Source: Janthinobacterium lividum (GTDB lineage: Bacteria; Pseudomonadota; Gammaproteobacteria; Burkholderiales; Burkholderiaceae_D). From it: a stretch of 64,000 bases of DNA. Positions 44,879-53,925 of the stretch are shown here, in pieces. How positions within the stretch are numbered: the stretch's first letter is position 1; each line of letters begins with the position of its first letter. The notes below the pieces were generated by a model that saw nothing but the letters and a program-made list of their open reading frames with translations, did not search any database and was not told where the DNA came from. The stretch covers positions 2,294,001-2,358,000 of the forward strand of contig NZ_CP075583.1 of the NCBI RefSeq assembly GCF_023509035.1, written 5' to 3'. A program made the translations under genes and the position numbers.

Positions 44879-45886
44879 TTAACGCGCGCAGATGTCGGTG
44901 CCGGGCGGGCTCAGGGCCGCCGCGTGCTGGATCTGCAGCGCGTCGGGCACGCCGTTTTTCACGGCCGTCAGTTCGGCCAGGATGGAAATGGCGATTTCGG
45001 CCGGCGTCTTGCTGCCGATGTACAGGCCGATGGGGCCGTGCAGGCGCGCCAGCTGTTCCGCGCTGACGTCGAACTGCAGCAGCCGCTCGCGGCGCTTGGC
45101 ATTGTTGGCGCGCGAACCGATGGCGCCTACGTAAAACGCAGGGGACTTGAGCGCTTCCATCAGGGCCAGGTCATCGAGCTTGGGATCGTGCGTGAGGGCG
45201 ACGACGGCGCTGCGGCTGTCGAGCTTTAATTCCAGTACGAGATCGTCGGGCATGGCGTGCAGCAGGGGCACGCCCGGCACGTTCCAGCCGCCCCGGTATT
45301 CTTCGCGCGGGTCGCAGACGATGACGTGGTAATCCATGGCCGTGGCGATTTGCGCCACGAAGCGCGACAGCTGGCTGGCGCCGATGATCAGCAAGCGCCA
45401 GCGCGGGCCGTGCTGCGTGGTGAGCGCGCCGTCTTCCAGGGCCAGCACGGCGCCCGGCGCGGCGCGCCGCAGGGTGACGGCGCCGCTGCGCAGGTCGAGG
45501 CGGCGCTCGACCAGTTCATGCGCATCCAGGCGCGCCAGCAGTTCGGCCACGCGGCTGCCCGCATGCAGCGGTTCGATGGCCAGTTCGATGGTGCCGCCGC
45601 AGGGCAGGCCGAAGCGGTGCGCCTCGTCGGCGCTGATGCCGTAGCTGACGATTTCCGGCTGCGTGCGCATGATGCCATGCACGCGCACGGTGTCGATCAA
45701 ATCATCTTCGATACAGCCGCCGGAGACGGAACCGACCACCGTGCCATCGTCGCAGATGGCCAGGGTGGCGCCCACGGGGCGGGGGCTGGAACCCCAGGTC
45801 TTGATGACGGTGACGAGTTCGCAGCGGTGGCCGGCGGCAAGCCAGGCGGCGCTGGTTTTCAGAACTTCAAGGTCGATGCTGTCCAT
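44879..45886 (-). CDS. XdhC-family molybdenum-cofactor maturation protein
   Basis: A 335-residue chaperone that inserts sulfurated Moco into xanthine-dehydrogenase-type enzymes. The XdhC N-domain shows VIKTWGSSPRPVGATLAI and SVSGGCIEDDLI. A Rossmann-like C-domain shows LLIIGASQLSRFVAQIATAM, VVALTHDPKLDDLALMEAL and YVGAIGSRANNAKRRERL. It probably serves the IorAB-like hydroxylase at 39201-41982, although a sigma-factor operon and alkA lie between them. No Mo-cofactor synthesis gene is in the window. Confidence 0.92.
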   Translation of the reverse strand: MDSIDLEVLKTSAAWLAAGHRCELVTVIKTWGSSPRPVGATLAICDDGTVVGSVSGGCIEDDLIDTVRVHGIMRTQPEIVSYGISADEAHRFGLPCGGTIELAIEPLHAGSRVAELLARLDAHELVERRLDLRSGAVTLRRAAPGAVLALEDGALTTQHGPRWRLLIIGASQLSRFVAQIATAMDYHVIVCDPREEYRGGWNVPGVPLLHAMPDDLVLELKLDSRSAVVALTHDPKLDDLALMEALKSPAFYVGAIGSRANNAKRRERLLQFDVSAEQLARLHGPIGLYIGSKTPAEIAISILAELTAVKNGVPDALQIQHAAALSPPGTDICAR

Positions 45887-45986
45887 GGCGCGCGCTGGTT
45901 ACATGCCGCATGTTTGCGGCAAAGTATGGAATAGTATTCAAGATTGTGGATATACTACCTGTTCCACCACCCTGCGGAGAATTTTC

Positions 45987-46127
45987 ATGTCAAATGAAGT
46001 CAAGACGCAAGAAGAGGGTATTCCCAAGTTCGGCAAGCTGCTCATTGTGCTGTTTTTAGCCGTGGTGTTCTGCGGCGCCCTAACCTGGATCATGGGCACT
46101 TACTTTCCGAATTTCCCCGGCGCCTGA
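45987..46127 (+). CDS. Small single-pass membrane protein, 46 aa
   Basis: A short frame with GGAGA 8 nt before the ATG. It encodes a charged N-terminus (MSNEVKTQEEGIPKFGK), one transmembrane helix (LLIVLFLAVVFCGALTWIM) and a short tail GTYFPNFPGA. A TATACT box lies 31 bp upstream of the ATG, in a 100-bp non-coding gap. The good start signal and one clear membrane helix support a real gene. I do not recognise a function. Confidence 0.65.
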   Translation: MSNEVKTQEEGIPKFGKLLIVLFLAVVFCGALTWIMGTYFPNFPGA

Positions 46128-46158
46128 GCAAACCTGCTGCATCAGGCGCCTTTGGCAT

Positions 46159-47262
46159 TTAAGGTTTCAGCGGCTTCTTCGCCGCCTGCTTGGCGCGCAC
46201 GTCGGTGACGGCGCGGTTGATGGCCGCCATGCGCGAGTTGGTGCCCGGATGCAGGGCCGTGTAGCCATTGGCGACCGTGGCCGGCACTTGCGTGGCCAGG
46301 CGCTGCCAGAAGCGGGCGGCGTTGTCGACGTTGTAGCCGGCGCGCGCCAGCAGGTAGATGGCCAGGGTGTCGGCCTGCACGTCGAGTTCCTGCGGCATGG
46401 CCTTGATGCCGGCGGCGCCCGTCAGCATTGACACGTCGGGCTGCACGGCGCCCAGGCTGTCGATGATGCTGCCGGCCGTACCTGCCGTGCGCTGGCTGCG
46501 CGCGTGGTCGAGGATATTGTGCGCCATTTCGCGGGCGATCACGAAGGCGATGCCTTCGTCGTTTTGCGCCGCATTGACCATGCCGCGCGTGAGCATGATG
46601 CGCGCGCCGTCCGAGTAGGCGTTGATATTGTCCGCATTGCCCAGGGCGACGCGGAAGGCGCAGGCGCGCGTGACGGGAATTTTGAGGTCCTGCTGCTGGC
46701 CATCGCGGGCGATGGTCATGTTCAGGCTCGCGCTTTTCGAGGCCAGCGGGCCGACGATGGCGCCGAACGGACCTTCCGCTTTCGGGCCGGCCGGCAGCGG
46801 CTTGCCTTCGGCAGCCAGCAAGCCGTCGCCCTTGCGCAAGCCGGCGCGGGCGGCGCCGCTGCCAGGCAAGACGCCAGACACTTGCATTTGTTCGCCGTAG
46901 CCGAGCGCCGCCTGCGCCGCATCGGCATAGATGCCAGGGTAGGAATACTTATTCTGCGCCGTAAAGCCCAGCAAGTTGCGTGCATACGTCTTGCACAGGT
47001 CCGCATTGTTGATCAGCAGGGGCGCCGAGACTTTCGACAGGCGGTCCTGCAGCGCCACCATCTTCACCAGCTCTTCCTGCGCCGTTTTTTGCTGCGCCGT
47101 CGGCGCAGGCGCATCGGGCGCCGGCACGACGTTGAACGGGCCGCTGACATTCGTCGTCGGCGTGGTGCAGCCGGCCAGAATGGCCGCGCCGGCCAACAGG
47201 AGTGGAGTGGCCAATCGGCGCAGCGAAGTCGGGGCTGGGATCAGATGGCGGAAACCTGGCAT
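46159..47262 (-). CDS. M48-like lipoprotein with PDZ domain and degenerate zinc motif
   Basis: A 367-residue outer-membrane or periplasmic lipoprotein: signal peptide with lipobox LAG-Cys32. A PDZ-like segment (GVLPGSGAARAGLRKGDGLL) sits at about 130-165. The M48 peptidase-like region follows. Where HExxH is expected the sequence is Arg244-Glu-Met-Ala-His248 (FVIAREMAHNILDH). The third-ligand motif ExxxD reads Asp294-Val-Gln-Ala-Asp298. Two of three zinc ligands are therefore changed, suggesting loss of peptidase activity or altered metal binding. It is the last gene of the ribF-ileS-lspA-coaBC-dut run, 10 bp after dut. Confidence 0.85.
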   Translation of the reverse strand: MPGFRHLIPAPTSLRRLATPLLLAGAAILAGCTTPTTNVSGPFNVVPAPDAPAPTAQQKTAQEELVKMVALQDRLSKVSAPLLINNADLCKTYARNLLGFTAQNKYSYPGIYADAAQAALGYGEQMQVSGVLPGSGAARAGLRKGDGLLAAEGKPLPAGPKAEGPFGAIVGPLASKSASLNMTIARDGQQQDLKIPVTRACAFRVALGNADNINAYSDGARIMLTRGMVNAAQNDEGIAFVIAREMAHNILDHARSQRTAGTAGSIIDSLGAVQPDVSMLTGAAGIKAMPQELDVQADTLAIYLLARAGYNVDNAARFWQRLATQVPATVANGYTALHPGTNSRMAAINRAVTDVRAKQAAKKPLKP

Positions 47263-47272
47263 AAGAAAATCC

Positions 47273-47722
47273 TTAATGTTTGCCGGTGCTGCCGAAACCG
47301 CCAACACCGCGTTCGCTGTCGCCGAATTCTTCGACGACGTTAAAGCCCACTTGCAGCACCGGCACGATAATCAGTTGCGCCAGGCGTTCCATGGGATTGA
47401 GCGTGAAAGCGCTCTGGCCCCGGTTCCAGGTCGATACCATCAGCTGGCCCTGGTAATCGGAATCGATCAAGCCTACCAGATTCCCCAGGACGATGCCGTT
47501 TTTGTGGCCCATGCCGCTGCGCGGCAAGATCATGGCCGCATATGACGGGTCGCCGATGTGGATAGCCAGGCCGGTGGGAATGAGCACGGTCTGGCCAGCT
47601 TCGATGGTGATGGCCTCGTCTATGCAGGCGCGCAGGTCCAGGCCGGCGCTGCCGGGCGTGGCGTAGGCTGGCAGCAGTTCTTTCATGCGGGCGTCGAGGA
47701 TCTTGATGTCGATATTTTTCAT
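47273..47722 (-). CDS. dut: dUTP diphosphatase
   Basis: A 149-residue trimeric dUTPase that removes dUTP and supplies dUMP for thymidylate synthesis. All five motifs are present: [46 protein letters not shown] and the C-terminal arginine-glycine-rich [12 protein letters not shown] arm. It is in one transcript with coaBC upstream (34-bp gap) and the M48-like gene downstream. Confidence 0.97.
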   Translation of the reverse strand: MKNIDIKILDARMKELLPAYATPGSAGLDLRACIDEAITIEAGQTVLIPTGLAIHIGDPSYAAMILPRSGMGHKNGIVLGNLVGLIDSDYQGQLMVSTWNRGQSAFTLNPMERLAQLIIVPVLQVGFNVVEEFGDSERGVGGFGSTGKH

Positions 47723-47756
47723 TAATCTAACTAACTAAGCTAAGTCGTATAAAGGG

Positions 47757-48977
47757 TTACTTGAGGAGCGAATTTTTTGCCAGGCGTTTCGAGATTTCCG
47801 AAATCAGCTGGCGCGCCAGGTTCAGTTTCGAGGCGCGCGGCAGCACGGTATGGCCTTCCTCGTCGAACAGGATAATGGTGTTGTCGTCCTGGCCAAACGT
47901 GTTCTGGCCGATATTGCCGACCAGCAGAGGGATGCCCTTCTTTTCGCGCTTGGTCGAGCCGAATTCCACGAGGTTTTCCGATTCGGCGGCAAAGCCGACG
48001 CAATACGGATAGCCGGCCAGGTTGGTGCGCGCCGCCACGGTGGCCAGGATGTCGGGGTTTTGCGCGAACTGCAGTTCGGGCACGGAGCCGTCAGCCTGCT
48101 TTTTCATCTTTTGTTCGCTGGCGTTGGCAACCCGCCAGTCGGCCACGGCGGCCACGGCAACGAAGACATGCTGGCCGTCGACGTGGGCCAGTACCGCATC
48201 ATGCATCTGCTGCGCGCTTTGCACATCGATGCGGCGCACGCCGAATGGCGCGTCCAGGGCCGTGGGGCCGGAAATGAGCAGCACCTCGGCGCCCGCTTCG
48301 CGCGCCGCGCGTGCCACCGCATAGCCCATCTTGCCCGAGGACAGATTGGTGATGCCGCGCACGGGGTCGATGGCTTCGAAGGTGGGGCCAGCCGTGACCA
48401 GCACGCGCTTGCCCGCCAGGACTTTCGGCTGGAAGGCGGCGATCAGCTCCGTCAGCAGCTGTTCCGGTTCCAGCATGCGGCCCAGTCCCACTTCGCCGCA
48501 CGCTTGTTCGCCGGCGGCCGGGCCAAACAGCTTGATGCCGTCGTCGCGCAGCTGCTGCACATTGCGCTGCGTGGCGGGGTTCTGCCACATCTCCACGTTC
48601 ATCGCCGGCGCCACCAGCAGAGGCAGGTGGGCCGGGCGCGCCAGGCACAGGGTCGACAGCAGGTCATCGCACACGCCGTGCGCCAGTTTGCGCATAAAGT
48701 CGGCCGAACACGGGGCGATCAGGATGGCGTCTGCATGGCGCGTCAAATCGATATGCGCCATGTTGTTGTCGATGCGCGCATCCCACTGGCTCGTGTGCAC
48801 GGGGTGACCCGACAGGGCCTGCATCGTGACGGCCGTGATGAAGTGGCTGGCCGCATCCGTCATCACCACTTGCACCGAGGCGCCGGCCTTTGTCAGCGCG
48901 CGGCACAGTTCCGCCGCCTTGTAGCAGGCGACGCCGCCCGAGAGTCCCAGGACGATTTTTTTGCCGGACAATTCCAT
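47757..48977 (-). CDS. coaBC: Bifunctional phosphopantothenoylcysteine decarboxylase / synthetase
   Basis: A 406-residue bifunctional coenzyme A enzyme: the CoaB part joins phosphopantothenate with Cys, and the CoaC part decarboxylates the product. The N-terminal flavin CoaC domain shows LGLSGGVACYKAAELCRAL and the substrate motif PAMNVEMWQNPATQ. The C-terminal CoaB domain shows GPTFEAIDPVRGITNLSSGK and VAVAAVADWRVAN. Coenzyme A synthesis makes it essential. Located 17 bp downstream of lspA and 34 bp before dut. Confidence 0.97.
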   Translation of the reverse strand: MELSGKKIVLGLSGGVACYKAAELCRALTKAGASVQVVMTDAASHFITAVTMQALSGHPVHTSQWDARIDNNMAHIDLTRHADAILIAPCSADFMRKLAHGVCDDLLSTLCLARPAHLPLLVAPAMNVEMWQNPATQRNVQQLRDDGIKLFGPAAGEQACGEVGLGRMLEPEQLLTELIAAFQPKVLAGKRVLVTAGPTFEAIDPVRGITNLSSGKMGYAVARAAREAGAEVLLISGPTALDAPFGVRRIDVQSAQQMHDAVLAHVDGQHVFVAVAAVADWRVANASEQKMKKQADGSVPELQFAQNPDILATVAARTNLAGYPYCVGFAAESENLVEFGSTKREKKGIPLLVGNIGQNTFGQDDNTIILFDEEGHTVLPRASKLNLARQLISEISKRLAKNSLLK

Positions 48978-48994
48978 GCCGTTCTCCTGCGTGT

Positions 48995-49504
48995 TTATTT
49001 GTTTACCCGGCGCAGTTCATCGATGATGAACAGGGCCGCGCCGATGCAGATGGCGCTGTCGGCGATATTGAAAGCGGGGAAATGGCCCCAGCTTTTCCAG
49101 TGGAAGTCGAGGAAGTCGACCACGTGGCCATACATCAGGCGGTCGATGGCGTTGCCCAGCGCGCCGCCGAGGATCAGCGCCAGGGCCCAGCAGAACATGC
49201 GCTGGCCAGCGTGCTTTTTCAGCAGATAGATGATGTAGATGGCGGCCGCCAGGGCGATGCCGGTGAAGAAATAGCGCTGCCAGCCACCCTGGTCGGACAG
49301 GAAGCTGAACGCGGCGCCCTTGTTATACGCGAGCACCAGGTTGAAATACGAGGTGATGACCATCTCTTGCGCATAGCGGAAGGTTTTCAGGATCGTGATC
49401 TTGGTGATCTGGTCGAACAGAATGACGATGGCGGCAATGCCCAGCCAGGGCACGAGCGACGAAGAAGATGACGATTTCGATGAAAAACGGTTTTTAGTGG
49501 CCAT
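48995..49504 (-). CDS. lspA: Lipoprotein signal peptidase (signal peptidase II)
   Basis: A 169-residue inner-membrane aspartyl peptidase that removes lipoprotein signal peptides. There are four transmembrane helices. Catalytic aspartates lie in [20 protein letters not shown] and [16 protein letters not shown]. The N-terminus carries a Ser-rich cytosolic extension ([14 protein letters not shown]) of about 20 residues beyond the usual start. It follows ileS with a 183-bp gap that holds repeat copy 2 and a GC hairpin. ileS-lspA adjacency is universal in proteobacteria. Confidence 0.96.
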   Translation of the reverse strand: MATKNRFSSKSSSSSSLVPWLGIAAIVILFDQITKITILKTFRYAQEMVITSYFNLVLAYNKGAAFSFLSDQGGWQRYFFTGIALAAAIYIIYLLKKHAGQRMFCWALALILGGALGNAIDRLMYGHVVDFLDFHWKSWGHFPAFNIADSAICIGAALFIIDELRRVNK

Positions 49505-49524
49505 ATTTTTCCAGGGAAGATAAA

Positions 49525-49549
49525 GCCGCCGCCTGTTGGCAGGCGGCGA
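49525..49549 (-). other. GC-rich hairpin just upstream of lspA
   Basis: GCCGCCTG (49527-49534) pairs with CAGGCGGC (49539-49546) around a TTGG loop, 21-23 bp upstream of the lspA start. On the minus strand it is followed by CTTTATCTT, which is too weak for a terminator but could attenuate ileS-to-lspA read-through or mask the lspA ribosome site. Confidence 0.5.
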
Positions 49550-49564
49550 TTGGACTCAAAGCAT

Positions 49565-49687
49565 ACAACGGCGGGCAAAATCGTAGCGAGCGGCAGCGAG
49601 TTGTGGCCGAGACGCGCAGCTGTACTTTAGTACAGCGAGCATCGCAGGCCGCAAATCGCGACGCGCAGTAGATTTTGACGACGTTGT
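49565..49687 (-). repeat. Structured intergenic repeat, copy 2
   Basis: Outer arms 49565-49582 and 49671-49687 pair as ACAACG and CAAAATC blocks around a 5/4-nt internal loop. The core hairpin is GCTGTAC-TTTA-GTACAGC, differing from copies 1 and 3 by compensatory changes on both sides. Read on the minus strand, the element starts directly after the ileS stop codon (49688-49690), with no gap. Confidence 0.85.
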
Positions 49688-52588
49688 TTATGCGAAGCGG
49701 CGTTTCTCGCCCGCACCAAACAGGTTGCTGACGCAGCGGCCGCACAGGGTAGCATGCGCAGCGTCCGTGCCCACGTCGCTACGGTAGTGCCAGCAGCGCT
49801 CGCACTTCGGCGCCGTCGACGCGGCCACGACCACTTCCTCGGCTGCTTCGTCGGCCACTTCGGCCACGGTTGCCTGCGAGGTGATGAAAACGAACTTCAA
49901 GTCCTCGCCCAGGGTGGTCAACAGCTTGTACTTCATCGGCGCGGCCTTGATCGTCAGTTCCGCCTGCAGCGAGGAACCGATGGCGCCCGAGGTGCGCAAG
50001 TCTTCCAGCTGTTTCGTCACGTCCGTGCGCACGGCGCGCAGGGCCGTGTATTTCTCCAGCAGGTCGGCGGCATCCGCGACTTCCGGCAGTTGCCACCAGG
50101 TTTGCGTGAAGATGGTTTCATCGCTGGCGGCATACGCCTCCGCGCCGGCGAAGACGGCCCATGCTTCCTCCGCCGTGAACGACAGGGCCGGCGCCATCAG
50201 GCGCAGCAGGCTTTGCGTGATGTGCCACAGCGCCGTCTGCGCGGAACGGCGGGCATGCGACGTCAGGCCGGAGGTGTACAGGCGGTCCTTCAGGATGTCC
50301 AGGTAGAAGCCGCCCAGGTCTTCCGAGCAGTAGGTCTGCAGCTTTGACACCACCGGGTGGAATTCGTAGCGCGCGTAGTTGTTCTCGATCTGCTGCTGCA
50401 GCGAGGCCATGTTGGCCAGCGCATAGCGGTCGATTTCGAACATCTCTGCGACTGGCACGGCGTCCGTGGCCGGATTGAAGTCCGACGTGTTCGCCAGCAG
50501 GAAGCGCAGAGTGTTGCGGATGCGGCGGTACGATTCCGTCACGCGTTTCAGGATCTCGTCGGAGATCGACAGCTCGCCCGTGTAGTCGGTCGAGGCGATC
50601 CACAGGCGCAGGATGTCCGCGCCCAGGGTGTCCGAGATCTTTTGCGGCGCCAAGGTGTTCCCCAGCGATTTCGACATCTTCTTGCCTTCGCCATCGACCG
50701 TGAAGCCGTGCGTCAGCAGGGCTTTATACGGCGGACGGCCATTCAGCATGGACGACACGAGCAGGGACGAGTGGAACCAGCCGCGATGCTGGTCCGAGCC
50801 TTCCAGGTACAGGTCGGCCGGGAATTGCAGTTGCGTCGAATGCGAGCCGTGCGCTTGCGGGCCGCCCAGCACCGTCTGGTGCGTGGCGCCGGAATCGAAC
50901 CACACGTCCAGCGTGTCCTTGTTCTTGGCGTAGATGGCCGCTTCGTCGCCGATCAGGTCCTGCAAGTCCAGCGCCTGCCATGCCTCGATGCCGTTCTTTT
51001 CGATCAGCTTGGCCACTTGCTCCAGCAGTTCCGGCGTGCGTGGATGCAGGTCGCCCGTTTCCTTGTGCACGATGAAGGCCATCGGCACGCCCCACTGGCG
51101 CTGGCGCGAGAGGGTCCAGTCAGGACGGTTGGCGATCATGCCGTGCAGGCGCGCCTGGCCCCAGTCCGGGAAGAATTCGGTGTCGGCGATGCCTTTCAAG
51201 GCCGTCTCGCGCAGGGTCGCGCCGCCGTCTTTCGGCGTCACGTCCATGCCTGCGAACCACTGCGAGGTGGCGCGGTAGATGATCGGCGTCTTATGGCGCC
51301 AGCAATGCATGTAGCTGTGGTCGAACATCTTGACTTCGAACAGCGCACCCGCTTCGCGCAAGGCGTTGCAGATCGGCTTCGACGCTTCCCAGATGGTCAT
51401 GCCACCGAACAGGGGCAGGGTCGAGGCGAACTTGCCGTCGCCCATGACGGGCTTGATGATGTCGTCGTCCTTCATGCCGTGCGCCTTGCACGAGATGAAG
51501 TCGTCCAGGCCGTAGGCTGGCGCCGAGTGCACCACGCCCGTGCCGCTTTCCGTGGTCACGTATTCGGCCAGGTACAAAGGCGACAAGCGGTCATAGAAAG
51601 CGTCAGCCGCATGCAGCGGATGGCGGAAGCTGATGCCGGCCAGGGCCGCGCCGTCGCAGGTTGCGATCGTCGTGCCATCGAGCTTGAAGCGCGCCAGGCT
51701 GGCCACGACCAGGTCTTGCGCCAGGATCAGCAGCAGCGGCTGGCCATCGCGCTCGGCCTTCACCAGTGAATACTTCACTTCCGGATGCACGTTCAGCGCC
51801 TGGTTCGACGGGATGGTCCACGGCGTGGTGGTCCAGATGACGATGAAACCGTTATCGGTCGGCAGGGAAGGCAGGCCGAAGGCGGCCGCCAGTTTTTCCG
51901 GCTCGGCGAATTTGAACCCGACGTCGATGGCGGGATCGCGTTTTTCCGCGTATTCCACTTCCGCCTCGGCCAGCGCCGACTGGCAGTCGAAGCACCAGTT
52001 GACGGGTTTCAAGCCGCGATAGACATAGCCTTTTTCCAGCAGCTTGCCCAGCGCGCGCAATTCGTCCGCTTCATTGCCGTGCGCCATGGTCAGATACGGG
52101 TTGTCCCACTCGCCCAGCACGCCAAGGCGGATGAAATCCTTCTTCTGGCGCTCGACCTGCACGGTCGCGTAGGCGCGGGCTTTTTCCAGCACTTCGGCCG
52201 TCGGCAGATTCTTGCCGTGCAGTTTTTCGATCTGGATCTCGATCGGCATGCCGTGGCAATCCCAGCCAGGTACATACGGCGCGTCAAAGCCGGACAGCGA
52301 GCGCGACTTGACGACCATGTCTTTCAGGATCTTGTTGACGGCGTGGCCCAGGTGGATATCGCCATTCGCGTACGGCGGGCCGTCATGCAGGATGAATTTC
52401 GGACGGCCGGCGGCAGCCTTGCGCACGCGCTCGTAGATTTTTTTGTCTTGCCATTGCTGTACCCATTGCGGCTCGCGCTTGGCCATGTCGCCGCGCATCG
52501 GGAACGGGGTTTCCGTCATGTTGACCGGGTATTTGCTTTCAGGCTTCTTGTTCTGCTTGGGCGTGGCTGGCTTGTTTTGATCGGACAT
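49688..52588 (-). CDS. ileS: Isoleucyl-tRNA synthetase
   Basis: A 966-residue class I aminoacyl-tRNA synthetase that charges tRNA-Ile with Ile. HIGH motif: [21 protein letters not shown] motif: [13 protein letters not shown]. The CP1 editing domain ([15 protein letters not shown], with TWEAS-like [13 protein letters not shown]) is present. A C-terminal zinc-binding [12 protein letters not shown] and LCGRCVSNL finish it. The N-terminal Lys/Pro-rich leader ([20 protein letters not shown]) is common in betaproteobacteria. Lies between ribF and lspA, forming the standard operon. Confidence 0.98.
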   Translation of the reverse strand: MSDQNKPATPKQNKKPESKYPVNMTETPFPMRGDMAKREPQWVQQWQDKKIYERVRKAAAGRPKFILHDGPPYANGDIHLGHAVNKILKDMVVKSRSLSGFDAPYVPGWDCHGMPIEIQIEKLHGKNLPTAEVLEKARAYATVQVERQKKDFIRLGVLGEWDNPYLTMAHGNEADELRALGKLLEKGYVYRGLKPVNWCFDCQSALAEAEVEYAEKRDPAIDVGFKFAEPEKLAAAFGLPSLPTDNGFIVIWTTTPWTIPSNQALNVHPEVKYSLVKAERDGQPLLLILAQDLVVASLARFKLDGTTIATCDGAALAGISFRHPLHAADAFYDRLSPLYLAEYVTTESGTGVVHSAPAYGLDDFISCKAHGMKDDDIIKPVMGDGKFASTLPLFGGMTIWEASKPICNALREAGALFEVKMFDHSYMHCWRHKTPIIYRATSQWFAGMDVTPKDGGATLRETALKGIADTEFFPDWGQARLHGMIANRPDWTLSRQRQWGVPMAFIVHKETGDLHPRTPELLEQVAKLIEKNGIEAWQALDLQDLIGDEAAIYAKNKDTLDVWFDSGATHQTVLGGPQAHGSHSTQLQFPADLYLEGSDQHRGWFHSSLLVSSMLNGRPPYKALLTHGFTVDGEGKKMSKSLGNTLAPQKISDTLGADILRLWIASTDYTGELSISDEILKRVTESYRRIRNTLRFLLANTSDFNPATDAVPVAEMFEIDRYALANMASLQQQIENNYARYEFHPVVSKLQTYCSEDLGGFYLDILKDRLYTSGLTSHARRSAQTALWHITQSLLRLMAPALSFTAEEAWAVFAGAEAYAASDETIFTQTWWQLPEVADAADLLEKYTALRAVRTDVTKQLEDLRTSGAIGSSLQAELTIKAAPMKYKLLTTLGEDLKFVFITSQATVAEVADEAAEEVVVAASTAPKCERCWHYRSDVGTDAAHATLCGRCVSNLFGAGEKRRFA

Positions 52589-52669
52589 AATCTTCTTTAA
52601 TAGTGTGGAGTATATTTTTGCAGCGGGTTTGCAGCGGCAAGTGCCGCCAGGCGGCGGAGTTGGCCGGCG

Positions 52670-53641
52670 TCAAATTCGGTCGGTGGCGGTAATGGCGCCG
52701 CTGCGCTGCTCAAAATAGGCGCGCGCCTGGTTCGAGTCGCGCTCGATGGCGGCCGTCAGGGTGGGCAAGTCGTCGTACTTTTCTTCATCGCGCAGCTTTT
52801 GCAGGAATTCCACGCGCACCAGCTTGCCGTAGCAGGACTGGGCGAAATCAAACAGATGCACTTCCAGCAAGACGCGGCCGCTGTCGTCGACGGTAGGGCG
52901 CACGCCCAGGCTGGCCACGGCGGGCAGCGGCTGCGGTCCCAGGCCGTGTACCTGCACGATGAAGACGCCCGACAGGGCGGGGCGGTGCGCCACGCGCAGG
53001 TTCAGGGTGGGGAAACCGAGGGTGCGGCCCAGCTTCTGGCCGTGGATCACATGGCCGGAGATGGCGTACGGATGGCCCAGCAACTGGGTCGCCAGCGGAA
53101 AATTCCCGTCGGCCAGCGCCAGGCGCACGGCGGACGAGGAGATGCGCGTGCTGCCGTTCATCACGGTAGGCAATGTTTCTACGTGGAAACCGTATTGGCG
53201 GCCCGCTTCCTGCAGCATGGCCACGTCGCCGGCGCGCCGGGCGCCATAGCAAAAGTCGTCGCCGACCATCAGCCATTTCACGTGCAAGCCGTCGACGAGG
53301 ACTCTTTCCGTGAATTCCTGCGGCGTCAAGGCGGCGAACTGGGCGCTGAAATGCTCGACGACGACACGATCGATGCCGGCGTCGTCCAGCGATTGCAGCT
53401 TGTCGCGCAAGTTGGCGATGCGCTGTGGGGCTTTGGACAGGTCGCCCGCGCGCTGCGCGAAGAATTCGCGCGGGTGCGGTTCGAACGTCATCACGGCAGC
53501 TTCAATGCCGAGCTCGGTCGCAGCCTCGCGCACGCGCGCCAGCAAGGCCTGATGGCCGATGTGGACACCGTCAAAATTGCCGATGGTCAGAGCGCAAGGC
53601 GCTCGTGCCTGGGCATTGGGAAGTCCGCGGAATACCTTCAT
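52670..53641 (-). CDS. ribF: Bifunctional riboflavin kinase / FAD synthetase
   Basis: A 323-residue enzyme making FMN and FAD from riboflavin. The N-terminal nucleotidyltransferase domain shows LTIGNFDGVHIGHQALLARV and VGDDFCYGARRAGD. The C-terminal flavokinase domain shows GQKLGRTLGFPTLNLRV and the Asn/Thr pair for substrate. Starts the ribF-ileS-lspA-coaBC-dut transcript; the terminator at 53750-53779 isolates it from the upstream TPR gene. Confidence 0.97.
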   Translation of the reverse strand: MKVFRGLPNAQARAPCALTIGNFDGVHIGHQALLARVREAATELGIEAAVMTFEPHPREFFAQRAGDLSKAPQRIANLRDKLQSLDDAGIDRVVVEHFSAQFAALTPQEFTERVLVDGLHVKWLMVGDDFCYGARRAGDVAMLQEAGRQYGFHVETLPTVMNGSTRISSSAVRLALADGNFPLATQLLGHPYAISGHVIHGQKLGRTLGFPTLNLRVAHRPALSGVFIVQVHGLGPQPLPAVASLGVRPTVDDSGRVLLEVHLFDFAQSCYGKLVRVEFLQKLRDEEKYDDLPTLTAAIERDSNQARAYFEQRSGAITATDRI

Positions 53642-53749
53642 AGGAATCTGATGAAAAACTGTGCCAAAAGGGGGATTATACGGACTGTTTCAGGGATGCA
53701 CACCCGGCAGGGCGGGCACGGGGCGAATTTCACTGCTGAAATAACAAAA

Positions 53750-53779
53750 AGCGTTGCCAGCAAGTGTGCTGGCAACGCT
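53750..53779 (-). terminator. Intrinsic terminator of the TonB-operon TPR gene
   Basis: Perfect 13-bp stem AGCGTTGCCAGCA / TGCTGGCAACGCT with a 4-nt loop. On the minus strand TTTTTGTTAT follows. It lies beyond repeat copy 3, so the repeat is transcribed as part of the TPR gene's 3' end. Confidence 0.92.
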
Positions 53780-53804
53780 TTAGTATTGATTCAATACACT
53801 CTCA

Positions 53805-53922
53805 ACGTCGAACCCAAGCGTAGCGAGCGGCAGTGATTTGTGGCCGAGAAGCGCAACCGTACTGTAGTACGGTGAGCATCACAGGCTGCAAAGCGCGACG
53901 CGCAGTAGCTTGGGTTCGATGT
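53805..53922 (-). repeat. Structured intergenic repeat, copy 3
   Basis: Outer arms 53805-53819 (ACGTCGAACCCAAGC) and 53908-53922 pair at all 15 positions, one as a G-U wobble. The core has ACCGTAC-TGTA-GTACGGT and GCGGC/GCTGC. Read on the minus strand, it begins 3 nt after the stop codon of the TPR gene. It is then followed by the terminator at 53750-53779. Confidence 0.88.
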
Positions 53923-53925
53923 CAA

